From Acidimicrobiia bacterium (lineage in GTDB: Bacteria; Actinomycetota; Acidimicrobiia; IMCC26256; PALSA-610), in assembly GCA_036271555.1 (NCBI GenBank), contig DATBAK010000019.1, positions 1-64,000 on the forward strand: 64,000 nt of DNA, in the 5' to 3' direction. The notes under the pieces are model-generated. The model saw only the letters and a program-made list of their open reading frames with translations. It did no database searches and was not told the DNA's origin. Below are positions 1 to 9,316 of the stretch, piece by piece. Each line of letters begins with the position of its first letter. Within the stretch, counting starts at the first letter, position 1. A program made the translations under genes and the position numbers.

Positions 1-228
1 GAGCGTGCGCATCTCCGCGAGCGTCGGCACCGGCACGCCGACCTTGCCGACCTCGCCGTGCGCCATCACCGCGTCGGAGTCGTACCCGGTCTGCGTCGGC
101 AGATCGAACGCGACTGACAACCCCGTCTGCCCCCGCGAGAGGTTCGTGCGGTACAGCTCGTTGGACGCCCGGGCGGAAGAGTGCCCGGAGTACGTCCGCA
201 TCACCCAGGGGCGGTCACGTTCGGCCAC
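1..228 (-). CDS. Acyl-CoA mutase large subunit (methylmalonyl/ethylmalonyl-CoA mutase family), N-terminal part only
   Basis: The first 76 residues are visible; the gene runs off the left edge. Residues 7-50 carry family landmarks of B12-dependent acyl-CoA mutases, including RTYSGHSSA, NLSRGQTGLSVAFDLP and TQTGYDSD, which build the substrate channel of the TIM barrel. The closest match by eye is the MeaA/ethylmalonyl-CoA mutase type rather than a classical two-subunit methylmalonyl-CoA mutase. The GTG start at 228 lies 9 nt after the stop of the upstream dehydrogenase, in the same frame, so the two are probably co-transcribed and translationally coupled. The exact substrate cannot be decided from this fragment. 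Confidence 0.85.
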   Translation of the reverse strand, partial: MAERDRPWVMRTYSGHSSARASNELYRTNLSRGQTGLSVAFDLPTQTGYDSDAVMAHGEVGKVGVPVPTLAEMRTL

Positions 229-237
229 GGGGGAAGC

Positions 238-1092
238 CTAGGACCGATAGTCGTAGAACCCCTGACGCGACTTCCGGCCCAGGCGCTCGGCGCTCACCAT
301 GCGGCTGAGCAGCGGAGCGGGCGCGTAGTTCGGGTCACGGAACTCGGCGTACAACGCCTCGAGGATGGCGAGGCTCGTGTCGAGCCCGACGAGGTCGAGC
401 AGCGCGAGCGGGCCCATCGGGAAGTTGCAGCCGCCCTTCATCGCGGCGTCGATGCCGTCGCGAGTCGCGACGCCGGCGTCGAGCATCCTCACCGCGTTGT
501 TCAGGTACGGGAAGAGCAGCGCGTTCACGATGAACCCGGCCTGGTCGCGCACCTGCACCGCGTTCTTGCCGCACGACTCCGCGAACGCGGTCGCGGCGGC
601 GATCGTGTCGTCGGCGGTCGTGATCGCACGCACGATCTCGACGAGCGCCATCGCCGGCGCGGGGTTGAAGAAGTGGACGCCGCACACCTTCTCGGGACGA
701 CCGGTCTCCATCGCGAGCTCGACGACCGGCAACGTCGACGTGTTCGTCGCGAGGATCGTGCGCTCCGCGCAGATGCGGTCGAGCTCGTTGAAGAGGTGCT
801 TCTTGACCGGGAGGTCCTCGACGATCGACTCGATCACGAGGTCGCACTCGGCGAGCTCCGCGAGGTCGGTGACGCCGCGCACGAGACCGACGATCTTGTC
901 GCGCTCGACCGCCTCGAGCCGCCCCTTGTCGACCTGGCGCGCCAGAGACTTCTCGAGCCCGCCGAGCAGCTTGTCGGCACCGGACTCGGTGCGACTCCGC
1001 ACGATGACCTCGTAGCCGGCCTTGCCGCACACTTCGGCGAGGCCGGAACCCATGATCCCGGAGCCGACGATTCCCACCCGCTTCACAGTCAT
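238..1092 (-). CDS. 3-hydroxyacyl-CoA (3-hydroxybutyryl-CoA) dehydrogenase
   Basis: A 284-residue NAD(P)-dependent dehydrogenase of the single-domain Hbd/FadB2/PaaH type, which interconverts 3-hydroxyacyl-CoA and 3-ketoacyl-CoA. The Rossmann motif GSGIMGSG lies at residues 10-17. NTSTLPV and the catalytic-region HFFNPAPAM follow, and the C-terminal helical domain holds NFPMGPLALLD. The length is normal for the family. The start is the ATG directly before VKRVGIVG; in-frame codons upstream (to 1194) give a sequence with no family similarity. It sits just upstream of an acyl-CoA mutase, which suggests butyryl/ethylmalonyl-CoA or beta-oxidation metabolism (inference). Confidence 0.93.
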   Translation of the reverse strand: MTVKRVGIVGSGIMGSGLAEVCGKAGYEVIVRSRTESGADKLLGGLEKSLARQVDKGRLEAVERDKIVGLVRGVTDLAELAECDLVIESIVEDLPVKKHLFNELDRICAERTILATNTSTLPVVELAMETGRPEKVCGVHFFNPAPAMALVEIVRAITTADDTIAAATAFAESCGKNAVQVRDQAGFIVNALLFPYLNNAVRMLDAGVATRDGIDAAMKGGCNFPMGPLALLDLVGLDTSLAILEALYAEFRDPNYAPAPLLSRMVSAERLGRKSRQGFYDYRS

Positions 1093-1153
1093 GGCGGCGC
1101 AGGTTACCGGCGAGTAGTCGCGGGCCACCAGAGCGCCGTGGTCCTCACGCGTC

Positions 1154-1867
1154 ATGATGAGCGCCATGACGCAGAACCGGAGGCCGCGCGGCACGCTCGC
1201 CCTGCTCGGCGGCGGTGAGTGGCAGCCCGGCTGCCGGCCGATCGACGAGCAGCTGCTCGAGACGAGCGGGACGAAGGAGGTCGTGGTCCTGCCGACCGCG
1301 GCGGCCTACGAGCGCCCCGACAAGGTCGTCGAGCGGGCCACGCACTGGTTCGAGGAGCTGGGCGCGATCGTGCGCCCGGTCATGGTCCTCAACCGGCGCG
1401 ACGCCGAGGACGACGCCAACGTGAAGGCCGTGAAGGGCGCGGCCTTCGTCTATCTCTCCGACGGCTCGCCGTTGCACCTCCGCTCGGTGCTCAAGGAGTC
1501 GTCGCTGCTCGCGGTGATCGTCGCCGCGTACCGCAACGGCGGCGTGCTCGCGGCCTCGGGCGCGGGCGCGACCGTGCTCGGCGACCCGATGGTCGACCCC
1601 CGCGGCGGCGCGTACACCGTCGGGCTCGGCGTGGTCTCGAACCTCGCGGTCTTCCCGTACCACGGCACCGCGGCGGACCATCTCCGGAAGCGTTCGATCG
1701 AGCTGCTCGCCGACCACGCAGTGCTCGCGGGCGTCGACGAGCACACCGCGTTGATCCGTCCGCCCGACGCGCCGTGGCGCGCGGTCGGCGCCGGCGACGT
1801 CACCGTCTACTCAGACGGTGCGACGCAACGCCATCACGACTCCGAGATCGTGACCTTGTCGATGTAG
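1154..1867 (+). CDS. S51 peptidase/cyanophycinase-like protein lacking the usual nucleophile
   Basis: A 237-residue protein of the class-I glutamine-amidotransferase-like fold used by peptidase E and cyanophycinase. GTLALLGGGEW at residues 13-23 and the strand-helix core around residues 96-142 match this group. The nucleophile elbow, normally G-[TS]-S-A-G-A, reads A-S-G-A-G-A (residues 134-139), so the catalytic serine position is Gly136. It may therefore be a non-hydrolytic homologue. Three in-frame ATGs (1154, 1157, 1166) compete as start and none has a strong ribosome-binding site. The 3' end overlaps the convergent cyclophilin gene by 34 bp. Confidence 0.75.
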   Translation: MMSAMTQNRRPRGTLALLGGGEWQPGCRPIDEQLLETSGTKEVVVLPTAAAYERPDKVVERATHWFEELGAIVRPVMVLNRRDAEDDANVKAVKGAAFVYLSDGSPLHLRSVLKESSLLAVIVAAYRNGGVLAASGAGATVLGDPMVDPRGGAYTVGLGVVSNLAVFPYHGTAADHLRKRSIELLADHAVLAGVDEHTALIRPPDAPWRAVGAGDVTVYSDGATQRHHDSEIVTLSM

Positions 1868-2625
1868 AGCGGCTGCGTGGGCGGACCGTCGCCCGACGAG
1901 GGCGCGAACGTCTCCATCTTCTGGACGACGGAAAGGCTCTTCGCGTCCATCTGCCCGAGGGCCGAGTACTTGTACGGCGGTCCGCCGAGCGTCTTCGCGC
2001 CGTTCGCGCTGGCCACGAGGAAGAACTGCGAGCCCGTGGTGCCCGAGCCCGCGTTCGCCATCGCGACCGAGCCCGCCGTGTAACCGGTCTTCGGCGGCTC
2101 GTCGGGCAGTGAGTAGCCGGGACCGCCGGAGCCGTCGCCCTTCGGGTCGCCGCCCTGCACGACGAAGTCGGGCACGATGCGGTGGAACTTCAAGCCGTCG
2201 AAGAAGTGGGCCCGAGCGAGGAAGACGAAGCTGTTCACCGTCTTCGGCGCGTCCTTCGGGTCGAGCGTCATCGTGATCGTGCCGCAGCTCGTCGTCATCG
2301 TCGCGGTGTACGTCTTCGTGGCGTCGATCGTCATCGCCGGCGCCTTCGAGTACGTCTTCGTCGAGCCGCGTGGGGGCGCGGTGTGCGAGCAGCTCGCGGT
2401 CTTGGTCGCGGTCGTCGTGACCGTCGTCGAGGTCGCCGCCGCCTTCTTCTTCGACTTGTGCCCGGTCGCGATGATGATGCCGAACACGACGACGATGACG
2501 GCGGCGACGATCACACCGCGGATCAGCCCCGAACGTTGCTTGCGCCGCTTGGCCTCCGCCGCCCGCGTGGCCTGGCCCTGGAGCCGGTTCTCCCGCTTGC
2601 GCGCCCGCCGATCCGCTTTGCTCAT
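1834..2625 (-). CDS. Membrane-anchored peptidyl-prolyl cis-trans isomerase (cyclophilin type)
   Basis: A 263-residue protein. A basic cytoplasmic N-terminus (residues 1-33, many Arg/Lys) is followed by one membrane helix at about residues 34-53 and a Thr/Ala/Lys-rich linker to about residue 100. A C-terminal cyclophilin domain contains FHRIVPDFVVQGGDP, the canonical active-site strand, and GSQFFL. The topology places the isomerase domain outside the membrane, where it would assist folding of exported proteins. Cyclophilins with this layout are common in actinobacteria. It is convergent with, and slightly overlaps, the S51-like gene. Confidence 0.93.
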   Translation of the reverse strand: MSKADRRARKRENRLQGQATRAAEAKRRKQRSGLIRGVIVAAVIVVVFGIIIATGHKSKKKAAATSTTVTTTATKTASCSHTAPPRGSTKTYSKAPAMTIDATKTYTATMTTSCGTITMTLDPKDAPKTVNSFVFLARAHFFDGLKFHRIVPDFVVQGGDPKGDGSGGPGYSLPDEPPKTGYTAGSVAMANAGSGTTGSQFFLVASANGAKTLGGPPYKYSALGQMDAKSLSVVQKMETFAPSSGDGPPTQPLYIDKVTISES

Positions 2626-2678
2626 GGAGCCGGGAGTTTAGGGAGTCAATTGCTTCGGGGAGCGCTCGGGGCGGCGAG

Positions 2679-2692
2679 TACCGTGGACCGCC

Positions 2693-2695
<3 letters not shown>
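2679..2695 (+). promoter_or_regulatory. -10 box and leaderless start of lysC
   Basis: TACCGT (2679-2684) matches the actinobacterial TANNNT -10 pattern and ends 8 nt before the GTG start of lysC. Transcription would begin at or next to the start codon. There is no Shine-Dalgarno sequence before the GTG, which supports a leaderless mRNA. Confidence 0.5.
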
Positions 2696-3909
<1,214 letters not shown>

Positions 3910-3913
<4 letters not shown>

Positions 3914-4947
3914 AGGCCATGACCGTCGGTGTGGTCGGCGCGACGGGACTCGTCGGCCAGGAGATGCTGCGCATCCTCGAGGAGCGCGCGTTCCCGGTCG
4001 CCGAGCTGCGCGCGTACGCGTCGGAGCGGTCGCGCGGACGCAAGCTCGCGTTCCGCGACGGCGAGGTCGAGTGCGAGGTGCTCGCCGACGGCTGCTTCGA
4101 CGGCGTCGACCTCGTGATCGTCGACGTCGACGACCCGCTCGCGCTCGAGTGGGCGCCGAAGGCCGCGGCCGCGGGCGCGACGGTCATCGACAACTCGGCC
4201 GCGTTCCGCATGGACCCCGACATCCCGCTCGTCGTGTCCGAGGTGAATCCCGACGACCTCTCGTCGCTGCCGAAGGGCATCGCGTCGTGCCCGAACTGCA
4301 CGACGATGGTGCTCGTCACCGCGCTCGCGCCGCTGCACCGGCTCGCGCGCATCGACCGGCTCGTCGTGTCGACGTACCAGTCGGTGTCGGGCGCGGGACA
4401 GCCCGGCATGCGCGAGCTCGACGAGCAGTGGACGAAGTTCGCGGGCGACGCCGACACGTTGCGGCGCGCCGGTGCGAACGGGGCCGGTGCGCGCCCCGGC
4501 GACGTGTGGGACCGCCCGATCGCCGGCAACGTGATCCCGCTCGCGGGCTCGCTGAGGGAGCAGGGCTACACGTCGGAGGAGTGGAAGCTCGTCCGGGAGA
4601 CGCGCAAGATCCTGCACGACGACGCGATCCGCGTGAGCGTGACGTGCGTGCGCGTGCCCGTCTACGTCGGCCACGCGATGACCGCGAACATCTCGTTCTC
4701 GCGACCGGTGACGCGCGCCGAAGCCGCGGACGCGCTGCGCGACGCGCCGGGCGTCACGCTCGTCGACGACGGCAACGGCTACCCGACCGCGCTCGAAGGC
4801 GCGGGCATCGACCCGGTGCTCGTCGGCCGCCTGCGCGACGACCCGTCGGAGCCGGGCGCGATCAACCTCTGGGTGACCGGCGACAACCTGCGCAAGGGCG
4901 CCGCGTTGAACGCCGTACAGATGGCCGAGGTGCTCCTCAGCCGCTAG
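3910..4947 (+). CDS. asd: Aspartate-semialdehyde dehydrogenase
   Basis: A 345-residue NADPH-dependent enzyme that reduces aspartyl phosphate to aspartate semialdehyde. The Rossmann motif [13 protein letters not shown] is at residues 7-19. The active-site cysteine is Cys130 in SCPNCTTM, and [13 protein letters not shown] follows. The GTG at 3910 overlaps the lysC stop by 4 nt; ATG 3919 is an alternative start that removes three residues. The tight overlap with lysC implies coupled translation. The gene ends 1 nt before the stop codon of the convergent pilin gene. Confidence 0.97.
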
Positions 4948-4948
4948 C

Positions 4949-5140
4949 TCAGCTCAGGTTGGAGTTCGCGCTCGAGAACTGCTTCGAGATCGTCTTGCCG
5001 AGCACCTTCACCGCGACGATGACGATGACCGCGATGAACGCGATGAGCAGGATGTACTCGACGAGGTTCGCGCCGCGTTCGCCCTGACCGGCTTCCCGCC
5101 AGCGGACGCCGACCCAAGCACGCCAATACGTGAGATCCAT
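4949..5140 (-). CDS. Flp-family type IVb pilin
   Basis: A 63-residue small pilin precursor. The prepilin peptidase site is G23-A24 followed by ANLVEY, with the conserved Glu at mature position 5. A single hydrophobic segment (about residues 29-49) and a short polar tail with Lys/Ser/Asn follow. The ATG at 5140 is preferred over upstream in-frame codons because GAGGGG lies about 10 nt before it and the resulting length is typical for Flp pilins. No tad/cpa assembly genes are next to it, so it would depend on machinery encoded elsewhere. Confidence 0.85.
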   Translation of the reverse strand: MDLTYWRAWVGVRWREAGQGERGANLVEYILLIAFIAVIVIVAVKVLGKTISKQFSSANSNLS

Positions 5141-5265
5141 CTTCCGAGCTACCCCTCGAATCGCTGTCAGATTCGCCCCCCGTATGCTCGACACGAGGGC
5201 ACCGGTACCCTCCATCGGCACAACTCGGCGACTGTGAAGTGACGCGTATACATCCGAGGAGCAGC

Positions 5266-7338
5266 GTGCCCGTGAGCAGCCCCGTGGCCCGTCGCCGAGG
5301 GCCGGTCACCCCCATCGAGCTGGCGGAGGCCGCGGTGCTCGCCGACCTGGCCCTCGGCCTGGTCGTGCTGGGCTGGCTCCTGCCGCTCGGGAGCGCGCTG
5401 TTCGCCGCCGCGTGCGTGCCCCTCGTCGTGCTCGGCGTCCGCCAGCGGCCGCGGGTCCTGTTCGTCGGCGTCGGCGCCGCCGCCGCGCTCGGGTTCCTCG
5501 TCGGCGGGACCGGAGTGGTCACCAACCTCGCGGGCTGCCTCGCGGTGAGCGGCATGGTCGCGGTCGGGATCCGGCGGCGTTGGGGCCCGCTGCGGGCCGC
5601 GGGCGCGTCGCTGCTGTTCCTCTGGCCGCCCGCCGCGCTCGTGACCGACGGCCTGCTCGTCGTCTTCGGCCGGTTGCGCAGGCTGTCGCTCGACCAGCTC
5701 CGCAACCTCTGGAACGCGCTGCATCACCTCCTCGTGCGCGTGCACCTACCCGCCGTCGCGCGCGCCGGCGACCGCGCGGTGCGGTGGGGGATCACGCACT
5801 GGTGGGTGCTCGTGCCCGCGTTCGAGCTCTTCGCGATCGGCCTCGCGTCGTTGTTCGTGTACGGCATCGCGTTGCGCGTCGTCGGGCGACTCGCCGACGG
5901 CCCGCCGCGCGTCGTGCTCGACGGCGCGACGGATTCGGAGCCACCGGGACCCGTGCCCGTCGCGTTCGACCACGTCGCGTTCCGCTATCCCGGAGCGACG
6001 GTCGACGCGCTGCACGACGTCACGACGGAGATCGCGGCGCACCGGTACGTCGCGGTCACCGGCGCGAACGGCGCGGGGAAGTCGACGCTCGTGCGCCTGC
6101 TCGCGGGCGCGCCTCCGACCGCGGGCGCGATCCACCGACCGGGCGCGGTCGCGCTCGGTCGCGCCGGCGGCACCGCGATCGTGTTCCAGCGCCCCGAGAG
6201 TCAGGTGCTCGGTGTGCGCGTGCGCGACGACGTCGTGTGGGGAATGCAGTCGGGCGCGACGCGACCCGACGTCGGCGCGCTGCTCGACTCCGTCGGCCTC
6301 GGCGGCCTCGGGGACCGCGACACCGACAGCCTCTCGGGCGGTCAGCTCCAGCGACTCGCGATCGCGGCCGCGCTGGCGCGCCGGCCCGCGTTGCTCGTGT
6401 CCGACGAGTCGACCGCGATGCTCGATCCCGCGGGTCGCGACCGACTTCTCGGGTTGTTGCGCGCGCTGCCGGACGGCGACGGTCCGACCGTCGTGCACGC
6501 GACGCACCGCGCCGGTGAGATCGCGGCCGCCGACGCGGTCGTCGCGCTCGGCGGCGGCCCGACCGCCCCGACCGTCCCGACCGCCCTCGCACCCCCGCCC
6601 GTGCTCGTCGACGGTCGGTTGCCCCGTCACCTCGGTCCGCCCGGCGCGCTCGTCGACCTCCGCGGCGTCGGGTACGTCTATTCGGAAGGCACGCCCTGGG
6701 CGCACCGGGCGTTGCGCGGCATCGACCTCACGCTCGGCTCGTCCGACGCGATGCTCGTCGTCGGCGGCAACGGCTCGGGCAAGACCACGCTCGCGTGGTT
6801 GCTCGCGGGACTGCTCACGCCGACCGAGGGCGAGGCGCTCCTCGCGGGCGATCCGATCGTCGACCAGGTCGGGCGGGTGGGCCTCGGCTTCCAGCACGCG
6901 CGCCTGCAGTTGCTCCACCAGTCGGTCGCGGGCGAGCTCGGCACCGCGATCCGCAACGGTGGTCGCGCCGAGATCGTCGACGCGCTCGCGCTCGTCGGGC
7001 TGCCGCCCGCGTTCGCTTCGCGCGCGATCGACGACCTCAGCGGCGGGCAGCAACGCCGCGTTGCGCTCGCGCGCCTGCTCGTGACCGACACGCCGTTGCT
7101 CGTGCTCGACGAGCCGCTCGCGGGTCTCGACGACGCCGCGCGCGCCGAGCTCGTCGCGGTACTCGCCGCGCTGCGCGCGTCGCGTCCGATCTCGCTCGTC
7201 ATCGTGTCGCACGACCTCACCGAGCTTGCGCCGGTCGTCGACCGCGTCGTCGCGTTGCGCGACGGCGAGATCGTGATCTCCGAGCCCGCGACCGACGTCG
7301 ACGCGGTGCGCGCGTTCCTCGCGACGGAGGACGCCTGA
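5266..7338 (+). CDS. ECF transporter fusion: membrane domain plus two ABC ATPase domains
   Basis: About 690 residues. The N-terminal ~200 residues form several membrane helices resembling an S-component/DUF2232-type domain. Two ATPase modules follow. The first has Walker A GANGAGKST, signature LSGGQLQR and Walker B LLVSDE. The second has Walker A GGNGSGKTT, signature LSGGQQRR and Walker B LLVLDEP. It thus combines the substrate-binding membrane part and both EcfA ATPases of an energy-coupling-factor importer for a vitamin or metal (substrate unknown). GTG 5266 is preferred because GAGGAG ends 4 nt before it; GTG 5239 and GTG 5272 are alternatives. The stop overlaps ecfT (TGATG). Confidence 0.85.
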   Translation: MPVSSPVARRRGPVTPIELAEAAVLADLALGLVVLGWLLPLGSALFAAACVPLVVLGVRQRPRVLFVGVGAAAALGFLVGGTGVVTNLAGCLAVSGMVAVGIRRRWGPLRAAGASLLFLWPPAALVTDGLLVVFGRLRRLSLDQLRNLWNALHHLLVRVHLPAVARAGDRAVRWGITHWWVLVPAFELFAIGLASLFVYGIALRVVGRLADGPPRVVLDGATDSEPPGPVPVAFDHVAFRYPGATVDALHDVTTEIAAHRYVAVTGANGAGKSTLVRLLAGAPPTAGAIHRPGAVALGRAGGTAIVFQRPESQVLGVRVRDDVVWGMQSGATRPDVGALLDSVGLGGLGDRDTDSLSGGQLQRLAIAAALARRPALLVSDESTAMLDPAGRDRLLGLLRALPDGDGPTVVHATHRAGEIAAADAVVALGGGPTAPTVPTALAPPPVLVDGRLPRHLGPPGALVDLRGVGYVYSEGTPWAHRALRGIDLTLGSSDAMLVVGGNGSGKTTLAWLLAGLLTPTEGEALLAGDPIVDQVGRVGLGFQHARLQLLHQSVAGELGTAIRNGGRAEIVDALALVGLPPAFASRAIDDLSGGQQRRVALARLLVTDTPLLVLDEPLAGLDDAARAELVAVLAALRASRPISLVIVSHDLTELAPVVDRVVALRDGEIVISEPATDVDAVRAFLATEDA

Positions 7339-8135
7339 TGGCGGCGTCGCAGACGCGCCGACGCGACACGGAGCTTCGGCCGCTGCGCTACATCCCGGGC
7401 GACACGCCGGTGCATCGACTCTGGGCGGGCACGAAGATCCTCGCCGTCGGCGCGGTGAGCATCGCGCTGTCGCTGCAGCCGTCGTGGCGCGCGCTCGCGC
7501 TCGTCGGCGCGCTCGTCGTCGCCGCGATCGCGGTCGCGCGGATCCCGCGCCGCGCGGTGCCGCGCATCCCGTCGTGGATTCTCATGGTCCTCGTGGTCGG
7601 CGGGGTCGTCGACGTGATGTGGGGACCGTCGCCGCGCTGGGACATCGCCGGCATCTCGATCAGCAAGGAAGCCCTCGATCAGTGGGCCCGGTTGCTGCTC
7701 GTCGGCATCGAGCTGCTCGCGCTCGCGGCCGTCGTCGCGTGGACGAGCCGGCTCGGCGATCTTGCGCCCGCGCTCGGCAAGCTCCTGAAGCCGTTGCGGT
7801 TCCTGCGCGTGCCGGTCGACGAGGTCGTCGTCGCGGTCGCACTGTGCGTGCGGTGCTTCCCGCTGCTCGCGGAGGAGCTGCGGGTGCTGCTCGCGGCGCG
7901 ACGCCTCCGTCCCGAGCTGCACGATCCCGGTTTCCGCGCGTCGCTGCGCGAGCCCGTCGACCTCCTCGTCGCCGCGACGACGGTGTGTCTGCGCCGCAGC
8001 CGCGAGCTCGCCGACGCCATCGAAGCGCGCGGCGGCTTCGGCGTCGTCAGCGAAGATGAGAGCCGCCCGCGCGCCCGCGATCTCGTGGTGCTGATCGCGG
8101 TCGCGGCGGCCGTGTCGTTCGTCTTCTTTCCGTGA
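7338..8135 (+). CDS. ecfT: ECF transporter transmembrane component EcfT
   Basis: A 265-residue polytopic protein of the EcfT/CbiQ family, the scaffold that couples the ATPases to the S-component. It starts with a polar N-terminus and the conserved-looking PLRYIPGDTPVHRL, followed by membrane segments. The coupling-helix region near residues 180-235 contains AARRL and ADAIEARGGFG, which resembles the Ala-Arg-Gly type motifs that contact EcfA. The ATG overlaps the stop of the preceding ATPase fusion by 1 nt, so together they make a full ECF transporter. Confidence 0.88.
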   Translation: MAASQTRRRDTELRPLRYIPGDTPVHRLWAGTKILAVGAVSIALSLQPSWRALALVGALVVAAIAVARIPRRAVPRIPSWILMVLVVGGVVDVMWGPSPRWDIAGISISKEALDQWARLLLVGIELLALAAVVAWTSRLGDLAPALGKLLKPLRFLRVPVDEVVVAVALCVRCFPLLAEELRVLLAARRLRPELHDPGFRASLREPVDLLVAATTVCLRRSRELADAIEARGGFGVVSEDESRPRARDLVVLIAVAAAVSFVFFP

Positions 8136-8143
8136 CCCGGCAC

Positions 8144-8161
8144 TACGATCCCCCCTCGATG
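8144..8161 (+). promoter_or_regulatory. -10 box and leaderless start of the DegT aminotransferase gene
   Basis: TACGAT (8144-8149) is a near-consensus actinobacterial -10 box, 9 nt before ATG 8159, and no Shine-Dalgarno precedes that ATG. This favours ATG 8159 over the upstream in-frame GTG at 8132, which overlaps the ecfT stop. Read-through from ecfT could still allow initiation at the GTG. Confidence 0.5.
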
Positions 8162-9316
8162 AACGAGCACCAGCGGCCTGTTCCCGCGGCCCGTCTGGTG
8201 TTCCCGGACGAGGACCGCGCGGAGATCCACGCGCTCATCGAAGCGTCGCTCACGTCGGGTTCGCTCACCCTTGGCCCGCACACGCAGCAATTCGAGGCCG
8301 AGTTCGCGCGCCGCCACGACGCGCCGTTCGCGATCGCAGTGAGCTCGGGGACCGCGGCGATCGAGATCGTGCTGCGCCATCTCGATGTCGACGGCGCCGA
8401 GGTGGTCGTGCCCGCGAACACGTTCTTCGCGACCGCGGCCGCGGTGGTGCACGCCGGGGGTCGTGTGCGCCTCGCCGATGTCGACGCGTCGACGCTCGCG
8501 CTCTCGGCCGCGACCGTCGAAGCCGCGCTCACACCCGACACCGCGGGCGTCGTGATGGTGCACATCGGCGGCGTGATCAGCCCCGAGGTCGTTGCGATCC
8601 GCGACCTCTGCGCCCGCCGCGGCCTGTTCTTCGTGGAGGACGCCGCGCACGCGCACGGCGCCGCGTTCGACGGGGTCGCCGCGGGCCGGTTCGGTGTCGC
8701 CGGCGCGTTCTCCTTCTATCCGACGAAGGTGATCACCGCGGCCGAAGGCGGCATGATCGTCACGGCCGACGAACGACTGCGTGACGACGCGGTCGTGTAT
8801 CGCGACCAGGGCAAGGCCGGCTTCCTCGGCGGCGACCACGTGCGGATGGGTGCGGCCTGGCGCATGAGCGAGCTCCACGCGGCCGTCGGCCTCGTGCAGC
8901 AGCGCCGGCTCGACGAGTTCATCGCGGCCCGACGCGCCGCGGCGGCGCGCTACGACGCCGCGCTCGCCGACCTCGACGGCATCGCGGCGCTCCCGATCCC
9001 GTCCGAATGCGCCCCGAACTACTACAAATACGTGGCAATGCTGGATCACGGGGTGAACCGCGACGCGCTGAAGCGCCGGCTTCGCGAGGCGCACGGCGTG
9101 TCGTTGAGCGGTGAGGTCTACGCCGCGCCGCTGCACCGGCACCCGGTGTTCCACGACCTCGCGCGCGACGGCTTCCCCGTCGCCGAGGACGTCTGCGCGC
9201 GTCAGGTGTGCCTGCCCGTCCACTCCGACATGACCGCGACCGAGGCGGACCGCGTCGTCGACGCGCTGCGGTCCGTGCTCCCGTCGTCGCGTCTCGAAGT
9301 GGAGTCCGTGCGATGA
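8159..9316 (+). CDS. DegT/DnrJ/EryC1/StrS-family PLP aminotransferase
   Basis: A 385-residue fold-type-I aminotransferase of the sugar-aminotransferase family, which usually aminates nucleotide-linked keto sugars. Visible motifs are SSGTAAIEI near residues 62-70, VPANTFFATA, the PLP-binding Asp in VEDAAHAHGA (about residue 161) and the Schiff-base lysine in SFYPTKVITAAEGG (about Lys190). The start is ATG 8159, chosen from the -10 box; GTG 8132 would add nine residues. It overlaps the downstream epimerase (ATGA), indicating a two-gene sugar-modification operon. Confidence 0.9.
   Translation: MNEHQRPVPAARLVFPDEDRAEIHALIEASLTSGSLTLGPHTQQFEAEFARRHDAPFAIAVSSGTAAIEIVLRHLDVDGAEVVVPANTFFATAAAVVHAGGRVRLADVDASTLALSAATVEAALTPDTAGVVMVHIGGVISPEVVAIRDLCARRGLFFVEDAAHAHGAAFDGVAAGRFGVAGAFSFYPTKVITAAEGGMIVTADERLRDDAVVYRDQGKAGFLGGDHVRMGAAWRMSELHAAVGLVQQRRLDEFIAARRAAAARYDAALADLDGIAALPIPSECAPNYYKYVAMLDHGVNRDALKRRLREAHGVSLSGEVYAAPLHRHPVFHDLARDGFPVAEDVCARQVCLPVHSDMTATEADRVVDALRSVLPSSRLEVESVR

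Noticed and set aside
181-1218. Long plus-strand frame opposite the 3-hydroxyacyl-CoA dehydrogenase
   Set aside because: It is an Arg/Glu/Asp-rich shadow of the real gene with no family motif, as is common at very high GC.
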